From NCBI GenBank assembly GCA_951230915.1, contig OX579636.1:32671567-32735566 (forward strand): a DNA stretch of 64,000 nt, read 5' to 3'. This document shows, piece after piece, positions 32,259 to 44,641 of the stretch (the first letter of the stretch is position 1; each line of letters opens with the position of its first letter). The DNA is from Antitrichia curtipendula. Lineage: Eukaryota > Streptophyta > Bryopsida > Hypnales > Leucodontaceae. The translations under genes were made by a program, and so were the position numbers. Under the pieces are notes generated by a model that worked only from the letters and a program-made list of their open reading frames with translations, did no database searches and was not told the origin of the DNA.

Positions 32259-32438
32259 AACTTGTGTTTTTTTGACGCATTATTTTGGACGTCCACTTTT
32301 TTTATGTTACAACTTATTTTAAAATTAACATCTGAATGCTATTTTGATGTCAAAACTAGCATCTTAATGTTATGTTTGATGTTATTGTTAACAAAAAAAG
32401 TGGACGTCTAAAAAAATGCGTCAAAATAAACACAGGTT
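32259..32438. mobile_element. 180-bp MITE inserted in the piggyBac-like gene
   Basis: The arms AACTTGTG...TTTGACGCATTATTTTGGACGTCC and the inverted GGACGTCTAAAAAAATGCGTCA...CACAGGTT form an inverted repeat of about 45-50 bp. It separates two segments of piggyBac-like coding sequence that are otherwise contiguous. Confidence 0.85.
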
Positions 32439-32988
32439 GTTTCTATGCGCATAAACTGCTAGATAAATCAGTAACAACCTTTATAAGGGATCATGCATTA
32501 ATCGACTGTAATTTCACGTTCCAAGTTGTAGATTGATTTGGAGACTTGAAGAAACCTGTCGACCAACCACTTGGTCTTAGCAAATTAGATCAAATGCAGG
32601 GTCTTTCGGATCTCTAACTATGGTTTGGTTGTCCACTAAGTGGAAACAACACAAGATTTGAAACCAACGATCACGAGATATGACTCCTGAAATCAATTCA
32701 CAATGAAGATATGACTCAGATCGCATCCAATATTGACAAAGAGACGCTAATCTTTTGCATCCCATAAAGATGCAAATCACCAACCAACCGCGAATGTCGC
32801 CAACAGTGATATCTTCCTGATTGCGGCCACCCTTCATGCGCGGCTCTTCATTGGGCTTATGCGGCAAGACAGTTTGAGCATACCGATTTGTTTCAAGAGC
32901 AATTCGTGCTAAGGTTCCTTCATCCCAGTACATATTAAATATGCACTCTGGTGTAGGAAGCCCAACACTAGTAGGGCATTTTAGGCTA

Positions 32989-33082
32989 GGCTTCGAACCC
33001 GTGAATTTGTCTCTACTTTGCACAAATTCTACGCTAGCAAAGCTCCAGGAATTTGAACGGTAGTGTCTTACCAATTGCGCCA
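32989..33082 (-). repeat. tRNA-like sequence with pol III A and B boxes
   Basis: On the minus strand TGGCGCAATTGG (33082-33071) fits the box A consensus and GGTTCGAAGCC (32999-32989) is close to box B. They are about 83 bp apart, longer than in most tRNAs without introns, so a SINE fragment or decayed tRNA is likelier than a working tRNA. It overlaps the apparent start of the piggyBac-like frame, whose first 45 or so residues may therefore be artefactual. Confidence 0.5.
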
Positions 33083-33119
33083 TGTCTAAGTATACGGGGC
33101 TAAAAGACTCAGGCGTCAT

Positions 33120-33679
33120 GTACTAGTCAACGAACCCTGACAATAGTGTGATCTACATTATTTTTTAATGAAAAATTAGCAAAAAATAGTGCAATCTACA
33201 TTATTTTTTTTACTGACTAGAGAAAATTATCCCCCCCACCATTGCTTAATTAGACATATGCTGAAACGCTTAACATTGTAGGAAATAGGTGGTATACCTT
33301 AGTTCAAAAGACTTGCTTGACATGAATGAGCCAATCTATACATTGTTTTTTTGGGCAATGAGCCACCCTAGCCATCTAATGTCCATGTGAATCATAACAA
33401 TGTTTAGGGAGAATCGTTGGTTAGTTCATTGTTAGCTGATGGAATTAGAAAAAAAAATTGTTTACAGTTTGAAACATTAAAAAAAATCAGTGCAAAATCT
33501 AAAAAAGTTCTATTTAGAATGAAAATTAGACAAAAATCAGACTCTGTACTCAAAAAAACGGGTACTCTAGTATCCAAGCCTAGACCTCCAAGTCAATAAA
33601 AGTTGAATTTTTTTTTTTAATTCCAAACCCTAGACCGGAGGTTGCTTTCAAAACTATACATCAACATTGAATAGGGGTA
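33120..33679. other. Non-coding, no recognised feature
   Basis: AT-rich. The frame at 33417-33599 is Lys/Ser-rich with no signature. Confidence 0.35.
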
Positions 33680-34332
33680 TTAACCCCTAATTGCCCAAGG
33701 CCTGTTTTGAGCATCTTGAAATTTGCTCTAAATTGAACAAAATGCCAACATTTTGATAAATTATATCTATTTCTTAAAATTGTAACCGTACAAACTCAAA
33801 CTAGACATGTTAGAGGTCTCATAGGAAAAGAAAATACAACAATATCACATATGGAGTGAAAGATTATAATGTTTGACCATGAGGGTGTTAAAACTGCAAA
33901 AGTGATGTGAAGTCTTTCAATCCTCTTTTCACAAGTCAAATCTAAAAAGTTGGTGACCAGAAAAATATGAGGTTAAAGGGCCTAACATGTATAACCTTAT
34001 TCAATTTATGGCTTCTTAAAATCTCCTTTACAATTTTTTTGACTGAATTTTGAATGTGATTTTTGTCCAAGATCTAGTGTATTTGAGGCTCATTTTCAAG
34101 AGCTCTCAACACTACAAGAAGTCAAGATTGCAATGGGTACCCTTACACAAAACTTTGAATAGAAAAATCACTATAATTTATTTTCAAGATCGGATTTTTG
34201 ATCCTAAAACTAGACTTCAACAAGAACTTTTTTTAAATATAAAATACTAAAAATAGCAACTTGGTTAGGTTTTATTTAACTTCAAAGTTTTGCAAATGCC
34301 AGATTTGGGTGCCTTGGGCATTTAGGGATTAA
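33680..34332. mobile_element. TTAA-flanked MITE
   Basis: Starts TTAACCCCTAATTGCCCAAG and ends GCATTTAGGGATTAA. Termini and TTAA flanks match the family at 12018, 39656 and 45593. Confidence 0.65.
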
Positions 34333-34727
34333 CCCATCAAGGACCGTGGTTGATTCAGGAGGCGAGCAAGATGTTTTTTGGTTTTAAGCTAAACATGAAA
34401 AAAATACCAAACCGTGATGCATTCCGGAGATTTGATCTAGCCGATGGAGTTTGCATGAATGCTTGGGGCTTTGTGGTAAAAAAATGACAAGTTTTACATT
34501 GATTTTTGTATTGATTTTTGCATTTTCAACCAATTTCGTTAGTTTTTTTAACCCCAAAATTGCATACAAGCATAGATTGTCAGGATTCTTGTCCCGTTGC
34601 ATTTGGTTTGCAATTTCCTACATTTGTCTCCTTTTGTCTATATCCAAATTCATTGTAAAACTCTGGCTACCAATTAAAAAGTGTCAATTTTGACCAAAAA
34701 GTGGTCGATTGGTCCTTAATGGGTTAA
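34329..34727. mobile_element. TTAA-flanked MITE, 399 bp
   Basis: TTAACCCATCAAGGACC at the left is mirrored by GGTCCTTAATGGGTTAA at the right, one mismatch in 17. It shares its left TTAA with the preceding element, so one inserted at the edge of the other. Confidence 0.8.
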
Positions 34728-35149
34728 GGGGACCAAAATATTAAAGGGGCTTATTGTTGAAACATGATGTACAACCTCCGGACACTTCAATAACTATTGA
34801 TATATAACAAAGATAGATATTTATATAGTGTGTAATATCGATTAATTAATATGGATCCCTTTAAAAAACATATTTAATGAAATTAAGATTATCAGAGTTT
34901 TTTCTCCTCTCTGTCTGTTGTCAACCTGGATGGGCCCCCAGTTCCGCAAACGGGCTCTAAAACGTAACGTACATTGTGTGCAGCAGTCGAAAGAGAGTAG
35001 TGAATTGCAACCTACTGCGGCAGTCTCTCTCCGTCTCTCCGACTTGCCCACCATCGTCCCTCACCCTTTGCGACTTGACTGTTCTGTGAGTGCGCTCCCG
35101 CCCCCTTTCCGTCCACACTCCTTTCCGTTCGCAGCAAGCCGGCGTGGCT
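34728..35149 (+). promoter_or_regulatory. MsrB upstream region and 5' leader
   Basis: Composition changes from AT-rich to GC-rich at about 34900, as expected near a host-gene start. No convincing TATA box was found. The leader is pyrimidine-rich just before the ATG. Confidence 0.4.
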
Positions 35150-38100
35150 ATGGCGTCGGCCGCTGGAGCTCCCACCACCAAAGTGCACAAGAGCGACGCC
35201 GAGTGGCAAGCCGTGCTCAGCCGCGAGCAATTCCGCATCCTGCGCCAGAAAGGGACCGAGTACGTCTCTTCTTCAATTCTCTCACTCGCTCTCTTGTGCT
35301 TCCTCTCTTTGGCGGTTGTTGGACGCGCTCCAGATGGTAAGCTTAACGATGTTCCGCGTTGTAGGCTCTTCCAAGACGTTGCCGGCATCACTTGTGATTC
35401 TCGCTTTGTTTGAATTAGAGCTTGCGTTTTTTCGTATGACCTTTGCAGTGATGGTGCTTGTAATTTAGGGTGGAGTATGGCGGTTCTTGTTTATTCTTTA
35501 CTGGATTCGGGAAAGAATGTCTGTGTAGGATATGATACTCTTTTGGTGTCCTGTAGACGAGCCTATCAGTTTCGAGTCTTTGAGCATTTCTACATGTTTC
35601 GCTATCTTCATTTTATTTGAAGAAATGAACAGAGCTGAATTGATTATAGAGATATGAATGCACATAGCTGAAGAGATACTAATGCACACATGGACGTAGT
35701 TGAAGAGAGTTTTATTTTTTTGTATTGAATAACTTTTTTACAGGGTGTAAATGAGCTGAGCATTAGAAGAGGTTTGTACAATTTAGTAGACCATCGTATA
35801 GCATAATGACCTAAGTAACTATCTTAAGTTACTAGGTGATCACAACAAGTCACTTAGACACTTTTTGTGTTTATAGATAAGTGGCACCTTGTTGGGACGA
35901 GAGGAAATTGTAAGTTGCTTTTTGAAGGCCCAAATCCTTTAGAGTTCACTACCATAGTACATTAACTTTTGAATGACTAAATGTAGCTAGAAGTGTCCAC
36001 TTCCGTTTCTATTGATATAGGAGTTGAACTAAATCATACTAAGAAGTTTCAAAGAAGGCATAAAGTGCATCAATGTAAAGAATAAATTATATCCTATACA
36101 TTAAAAGGTATATGCCTTGCAAGTTGTTAAAATTTTTATATAGTATATTTTTATTTTTAAATAGACATTTGTGGTTTGTTGCTTGATTCAATGGTCCTTT
36201 ATGAATGATGAAATAGTTCTTGTGTGAACTATGGATGGATTTTTCATCCAATTTTTGTTTGAAGATTTGGTATATCATGTTATTGAATTAAGTTTCACCC
36301 AAATTCTTGTATATTTCTATATTTAGAAAATGGTATAGGTTCTCAACTTTAAATTGTAATCAAATACACATTTTTAGGAATCATTCAATATTTTCAAGTC
36401 AAGTGTTTTTATTATGTTAGTTTTTTTCAAATCAAAGAAAATCCATTTTATTGTCAAAATCTGGATTTAACCTTGCAATGATGGTAAGGCCAAGAAGTGG
36501 TTGATGGATGACTTTCAAGTTTATTGTAGAAATGAAGATTGCACTTGTTATAATAATCTATGTGTACAAGATATCCTCAAAAACATTTAAAAAGTCAAAA
36601 AGGATTTAGGCATTAAAGGGCTAATGGTATAACCACATCATTAAATTATTTTAATCATATTAATTATTTTTTGATTAAAAAATCAAAAGATATCACAAAA
36701 TTAATTCTCTTTCATCAAACTTTTCTTTCAGCAAATTGGTAATGAAAGTAGGTTGACATTTAAAGATTAAAGTATCACTTTGGATGACAGAGAAGTTATT
36801 TGGACAAAACATTGCTTGAAACAAACTTTTGGAGCATTTAGAGGTTAGCAAAGTTAGAAAAACAAAATTGGATGAAAATTGCCATTATTTTGTTTTCTAG
36901 GCATGTTTTGTATTGGTGTTGCAAGGCTAAGTGATTTTGTTGTGATTGTTTCCTAAGACTTGATTCCAACTTTGAAAATGATGCTTTTTGCATTTGAACA
37001 AACCTAACAAAATGAAGTGTAAGAGTCTAGTTACTTCCCCACTTTAAAACTTTAAAATTTCTTTAAAAGGATTATTTTATTGTAATTTGAAATTTTGATC
37101 CTATTATTGTTTTTGGATATAGAATGACATGAAAATCTGGTTCACGTATTGATGGTGAGATTTTGAGAGGTTTTAAGCATTTTTTAAATTTGATATGAGT
37201 TTTTCTTCAAGAATTCATAGTAATTTCAAATTTTCACCAAAAAAAGGAAATTTTTATGATTTATAGAAGACATTTGATTTCATTTGTGTGATTTCATTTG
37301 TGAAAATTATGAATAGTAAATCTTATTCATTCATGGTGGTAAACTGGGTAAACTGGAGCTGCACATACAGTGAAAGATATTGAAGTTTTTTTACATGGTT
37401 ATATACTATGTCGCTTAAGGGTGAACTCCTACATGCCTAGATTATGGTATTTCTTGCATTGCAATATTTCCAAGAAGGCATACCAACAGCCATGATCGAT
37501 CAATCATGGCTATCTTTGTTGGTTGAGAACTTCAGTTTCTGTTTGACCTTCACACCGAGTCAACGTGATGTGCTTTGTAATTTATGACGTGCATCGAGGT
37601 TCCTTGTTTGCACTTCACAAGATTTGGGAAGGTTTGAAGGCTGTGTTTGAAATGCCTTTGTTTCATCTTGGCATTCGTGATTTCATTTCACATTGCAGAT
37701 CGGCTTGTTGCAAACTGGACAGGTTCATGAGCAAGGAGTAAGTAATTTGGTAGTAGCTTAGCTTAGGGAGCACTAAGTGGCTGCAAAAACCATCTTAAGG
37801 GTTCGTTAGGTTGGGTTGGATTCGCTGGGTTTGATTACCGGTATATTTGTGAAGTGCTGGTCAGGAGTCACCCACTGTATTTCAGGGGGCGGCATCGCCT
37901 GGGCAGCACTCGTGCAATTTGTTCCACATTCTTTGAGTTTAGACCGGATTCTTCGGTATGGCTACTGATTCTGTACTTCTGGTTGGAAGCAATTTGCCTT
38001 GCAGCATTACTCATCGTTTTGAACATTGTGCAGGTCTCCTGGTACTGGTGAGTACAACAAGACCACAGACGATGGAGTGTATGGATGTGCGGGCTGTGGA

Positions 38101-38563
38101 ACAGCTCTTTATAAGTCGACCACAAAGTTTGACTCGGGCTGTGGATGGCCCGCATTCTTTGAGGGAATCCCTGGTGCCATCAATGAGACTGTATGTACAT
38201 ATGCGTGCCCTTGTCATTTGAGTTTGACCTTCCTTTTCCTTATAACCTTTGGATGCATAATAACTGATGTTGCAGGGGTTTGGATTTCTGTGCAATAACA
38301 CATGATTGACATACTTAGTCACTAGCAGTTAATTTTGTGAATTTTCCTCAGAGTAATGAAAAATTAACCCAAAACCTAGTGGATAATGGATGGGTGGTAT
38401 GCCTCAGCATGATGCGGATGGTCGTCGTGTAGAAATTACATGCTCAGCCTGTGGAGGTCACTTGGGCCATGTCTTCAAGGGCGAGGGTTATAATAATCCC
38501 ACTGATGCAAGGCATTGTGTCAACAGTGTCTCTTTGAAGTTCACACCAGCAAATACATCTTAG
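35150..38563 (+). CDS. MSRB: Peptide methionine-R-sulfoxide reductase B
   Basis: Three exons: 35150-35259, 38034-38190 and 38408-38563, with GT-AG introns of 2774 and 217 bp, giving 140 residues. The enzyme reduces methionine-R-sulfoxide in proteins, repairing oxidative damage, usually with thioredoxin or glutaredoxin as reductant. Visible signatures: zinc-binding CAGC (55-58) and CSAC (101-104), substrate-loop [10 protein letters not shown] with the probable resolving Cys73, GGHLGHVF, and the catalytic Cys126 in [11 protein letters not shown]. Length is that of cytosolic plant MsrB; the N-terminus ([20 protein letters not shown]) has no obvious transit peptide, so cytosol is likely. The ATG is the first in frame upstream of conserved sequence. 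All key residues are intact and no lesion is seen. Intron 1 is long and AT-rich, probably transposon-expanded. Confidence 0.95.
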
Positions 38564-39655
38564 AATGTGGAGCAGGTTCCTTAACCTTTGTTGGAAAGTA
38601 CTCTCTGCTTTTATTTTATTTGAGAGTGGGCATAGTGTCGAACAGGAGGTTTTCAGTCGAGGAAAGTAGGACTGACTGACGTTCTGTATAACATTATTAG
38701 TAAATCTTGTTTCAGCTTTTAACCTCAATCATGATGGAGGATGTACAAACTTTGGTCTGTGTAATTGTTGATAATCTGCTGATGAATTCTATGTTCAATT
38801 TAATCTGGTGTTTGAGCTTGAATTACGTTCATTGCATATTTGAGTAGAACTTAGTGTGTTTTATGGGGAGTCTGCTTAAATTGTTGCTTTTCTCATTCAT
38901 TTCGCTTGTTCAACCAACACACGATCTGTATTTTCATGGTCTGTATTGTCCATTTTCCAACTGAAATGATCAAATTTTTTTCTTCTAAATTCAGAGGTGA
39001 AATCACTTAACCTTGTCTCTGCCATGGCCTTATCCAACATGTCTTCTCTACATTATACAAATTTCAGATTCATTTTGGAAATTTGATGAAATTATTGTGA
39101 CATTTTGATGAAAAGGTGAAAATATTCATGTCAAATACAAATAATTGAAAAATTCACCATATGTATATATTATAGTGTAGAACATTGTGGTGTAAACTAA
39201 ATTTTGGTCTATTATGTGAAACTTAGTAGAACCATGGGTATAGTCTTAAAGTTCAAATGGTGATAAAATATCAAATTTGGGGAATTTTTCAAAATTTTCA
39301 GATTAGAGTAGAAACTAAACCCAATGAGTTTCATTTCATTAGTTTAGATTGAATTCAAAAAATATCGTTTTTAGGCTAGAATTTTGATTAAGAGCTATGA
39401 AGTAGAAGTTGTCAAACACCCTAAAAAACATCCTTTGTGATGAATATATTTAGCAATTTTTTTGGTTAGAAAATCCTATATTATAGTTTTATAGCAAGTT
39501 TGATGGAAAAAAAAATCCTAATTATAGATAGCAAAATTTTGAAAAAATATATTGTTAAAAAAAATTGTATGAAAGAAAAGACCTATCAATCTTTGGGGCT
39601 ATACCTATGGTTCTACTAAGACTTACCAATCTTGATCTTCACTTACAATGGTTAC
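38564..39655. other. MsrB 3' flank, then non-coding
   Basis: The first 200-300 bases are probably 3' untranslated. Beyond that no feature is recognised. Confidence 0.4.
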
Positions 39656-40595
39656 TTAACCCCTAAAGGTTTTTGACTATGTTTTCACCAAAATCGCTCC
39701 AGAACTGCCATTTCTAATACTCGTGCCAAATTTTAGAAAAAAAACATTTTTGGACACTTGTAGCCGTAGGATCTTGTAGTAAACTTGTTTAAGAAGATGT
39801 GGAAAAAATTTCAGAATTTTCCACTAAGTGGATTGCAAGATAATAGCGTTTGAATTGACAAAAATCCTTTTTTTGTCCTTGCGAAAAAACGGGCAGCTGC
39901 CCTCCACAAGGTCACATTTGTATGAAAAAATGTCCAAAATGATGGTTACTCTTTGGACTTATTCTTCAAGGCAAGTTGGCTACATGCTTGAAAATTTTCA
40001 GATCATTTGGAATTGTACAACATATAGGAAAAAAATAGTAAGTAGGAAGAGGTAGAGAATGATTCAAAGCACTAAATTGTCAAGAATTTATTTATCAAAT
40101 TGAAAAATTCCAATCCCAACGATTGTAATGTAATAAACAATCTACACCCAATGTTTTTATTTTTTTTCAAAAATATTGAAAATTCAGTTAAATAAAGGAC
40201 TTCAAAGTTTATTTTAGAGTAGAGATTCCATAACTACCCTCAAACTAAGAATCCTCATAACTTTTGACTCATTGATCGGAATGGAATGATTCAAAGCCTC
40301 CCACGTACATATAAATCTAAAGAACCAATTTCAAATTTTAGTTTTTTTTAAAAGTGATTTTTAAAGAAGTTTTTTTTGCTGCCCCGGCTGTCCGCCGAAC
40401 AATGAAAATGACATATCATGCAATAACTTTTTAACCGTGTAGTAAAAAGTTATGAAAATTGTTGGACCTTAAAGCTACTCCTTGGGCACATCTTATGTGA
40501 AAATTTCAAAGAAAAAAAAGAAAAATTCCGGTCATAGTGAGCTGCCCAAAATCGCTATATTGTCAAAAAATGGTGTTTGGTCATTTAGGGGTTAA
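39656..40595. mobile_element. TTAA-flanked MITE, 940 bp
   Basis: Begins TTAACCCCTAAAGG, ends TTTAGGGGTTAA. It is highly similar along its whole length to 45593-46511, sharing for example ATTTGTATGAAAAAATGTCC and TGACATATCATGCAATAAC. The internal frame 39828-40055 occurs in both copies (also 45708-45974) but has no known signature and several low-complexity stretches. Confidence 0.85.
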
Positions 40596-40731
40596 TGAAG
40601 GATCTTCCACCACCAAGTATTATATGCACATTTAAGGAACTAACCTTAAGAAAGAATTGGATTTAAATCATTCAATTTGTAGTAAAAACAAGTTGTGCTT
40701 GATCACATTACACATTTACTCGCTTTCTTGA

Positions 40732-42654
40732 CACTACAAGAAAACGGGTATTTTATGACTGCAAAAATATGACTAAGAATGACTGACGACTAGTTGCAGT
40801 CATATTCTTGAAGGTTAACACCTTGAGGAAAAATATGATTGTCAGTCATTTTTTGGCCTTCTACTTCACAAGTATACACTATATGACCATTAGGAACACC
40901 AAAGTACTTCATAGGGAACATGTTTGGGGAACACTAAGTTATATTGTCAATCATATTTTCATGGTAGTGACATTTTTTTGTTTTGAACAACCCAAGAAAA
41001 ATACGGGCAATTCAAAAAAATTGGACAGGCCATTGTTTAGGATTTTGAAATCTTACTCACCTATTTTTTAGGATTTTGAAACCTAATCACCACTTTTTTA
41101 AGGTCTTGAAACCCTAGCCGTCACTTCTTTTGGCCCTTCTTCCTTACCTTTTATTGTCTCTTAGCTCATATTTGTAATTGCTTCTTATTTTTTGCTTCTT
41201 AGCTGTTGTCTTTTGTTGCATCTTAACTCTTCTTTCTTGTTGCTTCTTAATTCTAATCATGCTTCTTGTTTCTTGTTGTTGCATCTAAACTCTTTCTTTC
41301 TCTAGCATTTTAATTCTTTCTTCTTCTTAGTTCTTGTTTTTTGTTTCTTCTTGTTACTTTTTTATTCGTGCTTCTTGTTTCTTTTTGTTGCATCTTAACT
41401 CTTGTTTCTTGTTGTGTCTTAGTTGTTGCTTTTTGTTTCTTGTTGTATCTTAACTCTTGCTTGTTGTTATCTCTTAGTACTTGTCTATTTTTTCTTTTTG
41501 TTTTCTCCATCACCATTCTTATTTTTCCTACCTTAAACTTGAGCTACATATTTGTATTGTTATAAGCCTTTGAAGGTTGAGCTTTGTTGTTCATTCACTA
41601 AAAATTAACCTTCCATTTCTTTAATTGTTTATGCAAGCACCAAATGTTGAAACAAAGTCACTAGAGGCTACTTGCAACCCAATAGAGCCATCTTCACATT
41701 ATTGTAAAGAATAAGCCTTATTGGATTTTGTGAATGATTCATTGTAGTATATATGTTTTGTATTGGTAACTAATAAATGTCAATGAAGAAAGTTTCTTTC
41801 CTTTTTTGTATTTTCTCTCTCCAATATGATTATCTCTAGTATATCTCTAAAATCATATGTATTCATTTTTAACTACATAAAGTCTTTTATTCAATTGTTA
41901 AATCATTTTAATGTATAATTTCAATGTAACATGTCTATTTAAAATGCATAGAAAATGTGATTGTAGTTTGTAATTGAAGCTACTTTGGACCTCAGTCATT
42001 CCAATCATAGACGACACACAAATTTAAAAAATAGGATTCTCAATCATCTGGAATGTCACGTGCTTGAGTTACATTTCATAATATATATTGACCAAAATAT
42101 AACTAACTTTAGTCATAATGCTCATAGTTATACACATCAAAATATGACTTTGTGCTTCCCAAAATATGACTGCAACTAGTCATAAAATTATTAACAACAT
42201 CCATATGAACTACCACATCAACCAAAAATATGACTTATAAGAGTCATATTCCACATCTACAAACAATATGACTATACAAAGTCATATGTCACGTCAGACA
42301 AAAATATAACTGATTGCAGTCATAATTCACGTCAGCCAAAAATATGACTACATGGAGTCACATGCCATGTGGGATTTATTTTCATTTGCCTGGGCAACTC
42401 AAAAAAAATCAATCCCCCCCAAATAGTCAAAGTATACGCCTTGTTGGCAAAAATACGACTAATTATGGATAATTATACCCTCCAAAAAATATGACTGTCA
42501 ATATGATTGATGTCCAAAGCGACTCGTTGGTAATGACTCATGTCAGTCATGTTGCAGTCATCTATAGTAATTTCTACGGCCAGTCATATTTTTCGATTTT
42601 ATGACTCATTGCAGTCATATTTTGCAGTCATAAAACACTCGTTTTGTTGTAGTG
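40732..42654. mobile_element. Non-autonomous CACTA element, 1.9 kb
   Basis: Left end CACTACAAGAAAACG followed by TTTTATGACTGCAAAAATAT; right end is the inverted counterpart ending GTTTTGTTGTAGTG. The terminal inverted repeat is about 40 bp with few mismatches. Subterminal zones are full of AATATGACT / AGTCATATT words. No transposase frame is present. I do not see a clear 3-bp duplication (TGA left, CAT right). Confidence 0.85.
41150..41520. repeat. Pyrimidine-rich degenerate repeat inside the CACTA element
   Basis: Repeated TTCTTGTTGCATCTTAACTC-like words. Frames on either strand are translations of the repeat (Leu/Val/Cys-rich or Lys/Gln-rich). Confidence 0.7.
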
Positions 42655-44641
42655 CATGATGTTTCAAGGTTAATTTCTAACTACCCAATCGACCATATAT
42701 AGTCAACCTGAAATTTCAAACTCATTTTGATGTAGGCGGTTCATTTCCTTTTACTATTTAAAGAATTTACGGATAGTTTTGTAGGTTAACCATTAGTGAA
42801 GAGGAAAGCTTGCCAATTTTACTTCATTTTCCAACTTTGAGCAAAAAAGTTTGCCAATTTCACTTGATTTGTGATCTAAAAACTTGTATGTATCCATTTG
42901 CTTTGAAAATAGTCAATGAAAAGAGTAAAGTGTTTCTATGATTTTCACCGTTAAAAATTTAGACATGCAAATTTTGAGTTTGGAGTTATTTTAAATTTCT
43001 ACTTATAAAATATAATGGCATTTCAACATTATCAAGGGGGAATTATATAATGAGTTTGATAGTTTTTCATTTGACTTAAGATTTTTGGAAGTGCATTTTA
43101 GTGTGATAATAAAAAAAATAGTTTTTTATGTCACCTCCAATCTCCCAAAATTCTTATATGCAAATTTTTCAAAAATTATAAGAAGGGACTACACACTAAA
43201 AATAAATTGTGTACATTTCTCGTATTATAATCTCTCAACTCATGGGCAATTTTACACTCACAATTGGTAAGTACACTAATAAGCAACCTTTTTAAACATC
43301 TATACAATTAAATTTTGGGAAAAAAAATTGCTTCATTGTGGATAACTATAAGCCCATGTTCTTTTATCATAGGGAAAACACACTTCAAAAGGCTAGGACA
43401 TTTAGGGATGAATTAGGTAGGAACATTCAATGACCCCAAATTTTCAATTTTCAAACCTTTGATTTAGATTGATTGATTGATTAAGAAGATGGAGACAACC
43501 TAAATATTTATTCAAGTGTCAATTTTAAGACATCTACCAATAAAACCTTGAACCTTCATATTTTTGTATTTTATATCAAAAAATGAGTGAATTAGTGAAT
43601 TTATGGTGGAATTAACCTTTTTGGGTAATAGCTAGTGCATTAAATGGGTAGCGTTTAAGATTTTTTTTAAATGTGAAAGAGAATAAAAGATCAATTTTAG
43701 AAAAAAAGTCGATTGTTTACAAATGTTTGTCTTGAGATATCACCATCAAAAATTTCAAGAAATGGTGATCAAATTCTCACAAATAGAAAGAGAGAAATAA
43801 CTCCAATCATTATTAGATCAACTTGAATTAAAAGTGATCATTTGAGGTCTCACAACACTTCTTGAGAGAGGTAATGAGTGACTCTAAGACTAAGGTAACT
43901 ACACCTAAAATGGCACGATACCTAAAATTGCACACTAAAGATTCTTGCCTAAGATGTACTACCACTATTTATAAGAGTATATAATTGCTTCTAGAAACAC
44001 CTATTTTTAGCACTTAAAAAATTAATAGTTTTTTCATATGGTGTCCAAAAAATGCATTTTAAGAGAATCTAGAATCCCCTTTTCACTATCAACACGACCC
44101 TACAAAAAAATTCAAATATAATAATGGGAACCATGTTGAATTGCTTATTTGTGCAATTGTAGATGTAGTTACCTTATATATCCTTGTTAGAAGAGAGACT
44201 CTTTGTAACTAAATAGCAATTACTATTCCAAAAAGTACAAATACATTAGATTCTTTAAAGACATTTTATATTTTAATACATAAGTGTTAATTTCATAAAA
44301 AAAAAGACGGTTGACGATGCAATTTTGAACTAAAACTTTTATATTTAATCAATTTTTTAGTAATAAACAACCTCCAAAAAAAATTATTAATCTTAAACAC
44401 CTTTTTGTATGTAAATTAGGTAATTATGTATTTATAGCTTATTTCAATTATTTATCTACTTTCTAAATTTTTTTGTGGAATTTTTTTCTAAATATGCTTA
44501 GAAATAAAATTATAAAAGATGAAAATTTCAACAAATATATATATAATATTAAATATATATATATATTTCTTACAACTAACCAAATTTCAGAGCAAATATG
44601 ATAATTTTAATATTGAAAAGAAAATTTTGAAATTCAAATCA
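42655..44641. other. AT-rich non-coding DNA
   Basis: No exon or terminal repeat recognised. A short AT dinucleotide run is at about 44535-44572. Confidence 0.4.

Larger units (their letters stand above)
31310..33119 (-). pseudogene. piggyBac-like transposase, decayed
   Basis: Reading the minus strand: TPECIFNMYWDEGTLARIAL then ETNRYA; GDIRGWLVICIFMGCKRLA and ISRDRWFQILCCFHLVDNQT (N-terminal part); ITVD-stop-CMIPYKG at about 32480 with the first catalytic Asp; QFMRIETT, a 180-bp MITE, then KPIRFEIKVWLLASSKSR; CLVVDNLFVSVNLFHHL with the second Asp; LWATGTVRQTSKKLP; and CGVNVTDQLCRNYSCQLRCH, where family members usually have GVDxxDQ, so the third Asp is Asn. After a TGA the Cys-rich C-terminus continues as CDACGKKWMCRENCYLFHH. 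At least three stops, an insertion and the Asp change make it non-functional. It is a candidate relative of the source for the TTAA MITEs nearby. Confidence 0.88.

Noticed and set aside
40732..42654. Autonomous CACTA transposon
   Set aside because: Only repeats and low-complexity frames inside; no transposase signature.
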